This document shows, in pieces, positions 61,704 through 64,000 of a stretch of 64,000 bases of DNA (positions are counted from its first letter, which is position 1; every line of letters starts with the position of its first letter). Origin of the DNA: Hasllibacter halocynthiae (GTDB taxonomy: Bacteria > Pseudomonadota > Alphaproteobacteria > Rhodobacterales > Rhodobacteraceae); assembly GCF_003003095.1 (NCBI RefSeq), contig NZ_PVTT01000001.1:1-64000 (forward strand). The letters are read 5' to 3'. Below the pieces are notes generated by a model, which saw only the letters and a program-made list of their open reading frames with translations, ran no database searches and was not told the origin of the DNA. Made by a program: the position numbers and the translations under genes.

Positions 61704-62195
61704 CTAGCCGTTCCGCACGTCGTCGAGGGCTGCCGACAGCTCGCCTTCCAGGGCGGCGCGTTCCTCGGGGGTGAGGAAGGCGCCGATCTCGACCTCGCGG
61801 GGGCCGCCCTGGAGGGTCAGGTAGTTCTCGACCGGCCCGCCCTCCGGGTGCAGGCGGCAGCGCACCCAGTGCGGGTTCGCCTCCCAGTCGCGGCGCGCGC
61901 CGTCCGGCTCGCGCCGGTCGAGGCGGATCGCCTCGGGGCCGACGCGCAGCTCCTCCACGAGGTCGCCCGTGCGCCAGGACCGGCCGATGGCGAGCCAGAG
62001 CCCCCCGAAGGCCAGCGCGAAGAACCCCCCGACCGCGACGAAGACGAAGGTGCCCAGCGCCACGACGAGCGGCAGCGCCATCAGCGCGGCGGTGATCCCC
62101 ATGAACAGCGCGAAGCCGCGCCTGGACAGGCTCCTGTGCGGCCAGAGGGAAAGGGTCCGCGTCCGGTCGCCGGCTTCGGTCCAGCTGTAGGGCAT
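61704..62195 (-). CDS. DUF2244 membrane protein beside ctaD
   Basis: 163 residues. MPYSWTEAGDRTRTLSLWPHRSLSRRGFALFMG is the DUF2244 start. Two transmembrane helices (ITAALMALPLVVALGTFVFVAVGGFFALAFGGLWLAIG) and a soluble beta-rich domain follow. Function unknown. The gene lies 74 nt after ctaD on the same strand, an association common in alphaproteobacteria; a role in aa3 oxidase biogenesis is possible but unproven. The ATG is at 62195. Confidence 0.88.
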   Translation of the reverse strand: MPYSWTEAGDRTRTLSLWPHRSLSRRGFALFMGITAALMALPLVVALGTFVFVAVGGFFALAFGGLWLAIGRSWRTGDLVEELRVGPEAIRLDRREPDGARRDWEANPHWVRCRLHPEGGPVENYLTLQGGPREVEIGAFLTPEERAALEGELSAALDDVRNG

Positions 62196-62269
62196 CGCCA
62201 GGTCCCCCTTCGGAACGGGAAGGGGGCGCCGAACCTGGCGCCCCCCGTCCTTCTGCGTCGCGGGGCGGA

Positions 62270-63994
62270 TCACTCCGCCGGAGTCGACATCCCCTTGTTC
62301 CGCCCGTCGTTCACGGCGCGGTCGTGGGCATGGGCGCGGTCCCACATCTCCTGGGTGGGAAGCTGCTCGAACGTGTGCTCGGGCGGCGGGCAGGGCAGCG
62401 TCCACTCCAGGGTGTCGGCATGCTCGTTCCAGTAGTTGTTCTCGCGGACCCGGCGCCCGTAGAGCAGCGTCCAGAACACCACGCCGATGAAGAACACGAA
62501 CGACGCGAAGGACAGGAACGCCCCCCAGGACGACACGTAGTGCCAGGTCGCGTAGGCCTCGTTGTAGTCGATGTAGCGGCGCGGCATGCCCTGGCGGCCG
62601 AGGAAGTGCTGCGGGAAGAAGGTCAGGTTGGACCCGATGAAGAAGGTCCAGAAGTGCAGCTTGCCCGCCCATTCGGGGTACTGCCGCCCCGACATCTTGC
62701 CGATGTAGAAGTAGATGCCGGCGAAGATCGTGTACACGGCGCCCAGGGACATCACGTAGTGGAAGTGCGCCACGACGTAGTAGGTGTCGTGATAGGCCCG
62801 GTCGATCCCGGCCTGGCTCAGCACGATCCCGGTGACGCCGCCGAGGGTGAACAGGAACAGGAACCCGAACGCCCAGAGCATGGGCGTCTTGAACTCGACC
62901 GAGCCGCCCCACATCGTCGCGATCCACGAGAAGATCTTGATGCCGGTGGGCACCGCGATCACCATCGTGGCCAGCATGAAGTAGGCCTGCTGCGTCAGGC
63001 TCATGCCCACGGTGTACATGTGGTGAGCCCAGACGACGAAGCCCAGCACCCCGATCGCGATCAGCGCCCAGACCATCGGCAGGTAGCCGAAGATCGGCTT
63101 GCGCGAGAACGTGGCGATGATGTGCGAGATCAGCCCGAAGCCCGGCAGGATGACGATGTACACCTCCGGGTGCCCGAAGAACCACAGGATGTGCTGGTAG
63201 AGGACCGGATCGCCCCCGCCCGCAGGGTCGAAGAAGGTCGTCCCGAAGTTGCGGTCCATCAGCAGCATGGTGATCGCGCCGGCCAGCACCGGCAGCGCGA
63301 GGAGGATCAGCCAGGCCGTGACGAAGACCGACCACGCGAAGAGCGGCACCTTGAACAGCGTCATCCCCGGCGCGCGCATGTTGAGGAAGGTGGTGATGAT
63401 GTTGATCGCGCCCAGGATCGAGGACGCGCCCGAGACGTGGACCGCGAAGATCGCGATGTCCGTCGAGAAGCCCCCTTCGGTCGTGGACAGCGGCGGATAG
63501 AGCACCCAGCCGATCCCGGACCCCAGCTGCCCGTTGCCCCCCGGCGTGAACACCGACAGCACCGCGAGCGCGCTGCCGGCGACGAACAGCCAGTAGGAGA
63601 GGTTGTTCAGCCGCGGGAACGCCATGTCCGGCGCGCCGATCTGCAAGGGCATGAAGTAGTTGCCAAAACCCCCGAAGAGGGCCGGGATCACCACGAAAAA
63701 CATCATGGTGATGCCGTGCGCGGTGATGAGGACGTTCCAGAGATGGCCGTTGGGCGTGCACTCGGCCTCCGGGCGCGGGAAGAGGGACGCGCCCTCCATG
63801 CACATGAACTGCACCCCGGGCTCCAGCAGCTCCATCCGCATGTAGACGGTGAAGAGGATGGAGATCAGGCCGACGAGGCCGGCCGTCCAGAGGTAGAGGA
63901 TCCCGATGTCCTTGTGGTTCGTGGACATGAACCAGCGGGTGAAGAAGCCCCGCTCGTCGGGGTGGTGCTCGTCGTGGAGCGTCGCGTCGGCCAT
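62270..63994 (-). CDS. ctaD: aa3-type cytochrome c oxidase subunit I
   Basis: 574 residues with twelve transmembrane helices. [15 protein letters not shown] opens the family. Heme a ligand and proton-channel residues sit in [12 protein letters not shown] and [20 protein letters not shown]. The CuB/Tyr site is [17 protein letters not shown], with WAHHMYTVG and [13 protein letters not shown] for the remaining histidines. It is a proton-pumping oxidase for full aeration. The gene is complete at the right edge (ATG at 63994); other subunits must lie beyond. With cbb3 and bd oxidases also in the window, three oxidases are encoded. Confidence 0.97.
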   Translation of the reverse strand: MADATLHDEHHPDERGFFTRWFMSTNHKDIGILYLWTAGLVGLISILFTVYMRMELLEPGVQFMCMEGASLFPRPEAECTPNGHLWNVLITAHGITMMFFVVIPALFGGFGNYFMPLQIGAPDMAFPRLNNLSYWLFVAGSALAVLSVFTPGGNGQLGSGIGWVLYPPLSTTEGGFSTDIAIFAVHVSGASSILGAINIITTFLNMRAPGMTLFKVPLFAWSVFVTAWLILLALPVLAGAITMLLMDRNFGTTFFDPAGGGDPVLYQHILWFFGHPEVYIVILPGFGLISHIIATFSRKPIFGYLPMVWALIAIGVLGFVVWAHHMYTVGMSLTQQAYFMLATMVIAVPTGIKIFSWIATMWGGSVEFKTPMLWAFGFLFLFTLGGVTGIVLSQAGIDRAYHDTYYVVAHFHYVMSLGAVYTIFAGIYFYIGKMSGRQYPEWAGKLHFWTFFIGSNLTFFPQHFLGRQGMPRRYIDYNEAYATWHYVSSWGAFLSFASFVFFIGVVFWTLLYGRRVRENNYWNEHADTLEWTLPCPPPEHTFEQLPTQEMWDRAHAHDRAVNDGRNKGMSTPAE

Positions 63995-64000
63995 TCCGGG

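Noticed and set aside
1-64000. CRISPR arrays, insertion sequences, prophage, rRNA operons and biosynthetic clusters.
   Set aside because: No regularly spaced repeats, transposase or integrase frames, or secondary-metabolite megasynthases were seen on either strand.

Overview
The window is a GC-rich stretch of alphaproteobacterial chromosome, most probably from the Rhodobacterales (Roseobacter/Rhodobacter group). Reasons: the ccoNOQP-ccoGHIS block directly downstream of an fnrL-type regulator with TTGA(C/T)-N4-(A/G)TCAA anaeroboxes, a PIMT-like gene in front of tolC, a DUF2244 gene beside ctaD, several small proteins I associate with this order, and almost exclusive use of G/C-ending codons. 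No phage, transposase, plasmid replication gene, rRNA operon or CRISPR array was seen. Most of the content is ordinary core genome, densely packed on both strands.

Layout. 1-5.7 kb: edge fragment of a ureidoglycine aminohydrolase, an MscS-type channel, and a cyanide-insensitive bd oxidase (cydAB/cioAB) co-transcribed with a GbsR/MarR-type regulator that has a perfect palindrome in front of it. 5.8-14.7 kb: a DjlA-like co-chaperone, purine/MTA salvage (apt-mtnP), a SulP transporter, a flavin reductase-like protein, a GNAT, an EcsC-like protein and ptsP. 14.7-24.1 kb: cbb3 oxidase assembly (ccoGHIS), cbb3 structural genes (ccoNOQP) and fnrL, with an anaerobox before each of the three units. 24.4-30.8 kb: lysC, an SDR, DUF1178, Nudix, an acetylpolyamine/histone deacetylase-family enzyme, waaA, tRNA-Cys and a PIMT-like protein. 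30.8-39.5 kb: tolC, a DUF2497-like protein, efp, a TM2 protein, ygfZ, a small glycosyltransferase, an MsbA-like ABC exporter and a class V aminotransferase. 39.5-52.2 kb: a HisC-like aminotransferase, valS, an Lrp regulator divergent from an ornithine decarboxylase-like gene, an orphan CoxL-like dehydrogenase subunit, metF/metR, a TPR protein, rhomboid and suhB. 52.5-60.4 kb: tRNA-Leu(UAA), metG, a UbiH-like monooxygenase, a HAD phosphatase, a large membrane glycosyltransferase, carA and yqeY. 60.4-61.6 kb: a small AT-richer patch with an unrecognised gene and a frameshifted P-loop kinase. 61.7-64 kb: DUF2244 and ctaD of the aa3 oxidase.

Together the window carries structural genes for three terminal oxidases (bd, cbb3, aa3) plus the oxygen regulator that probably switches at least the cbb3 genes, pointing to a respiratorily flexible organism living across changing oxygen levels. 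The least ordinary features are a stretch of about 90 codons with foreign-looking codon usage inside valS, a Cys-rich tail on CcoQ, the AT-rich patch with the broken kinase, a short HisKA-like ORF running antisense into tRNA-Leu, and four convergent gene pairs whose stop codons interlock in a single CTAG. I found no convincing evidence of a wholly new multi-gene system.
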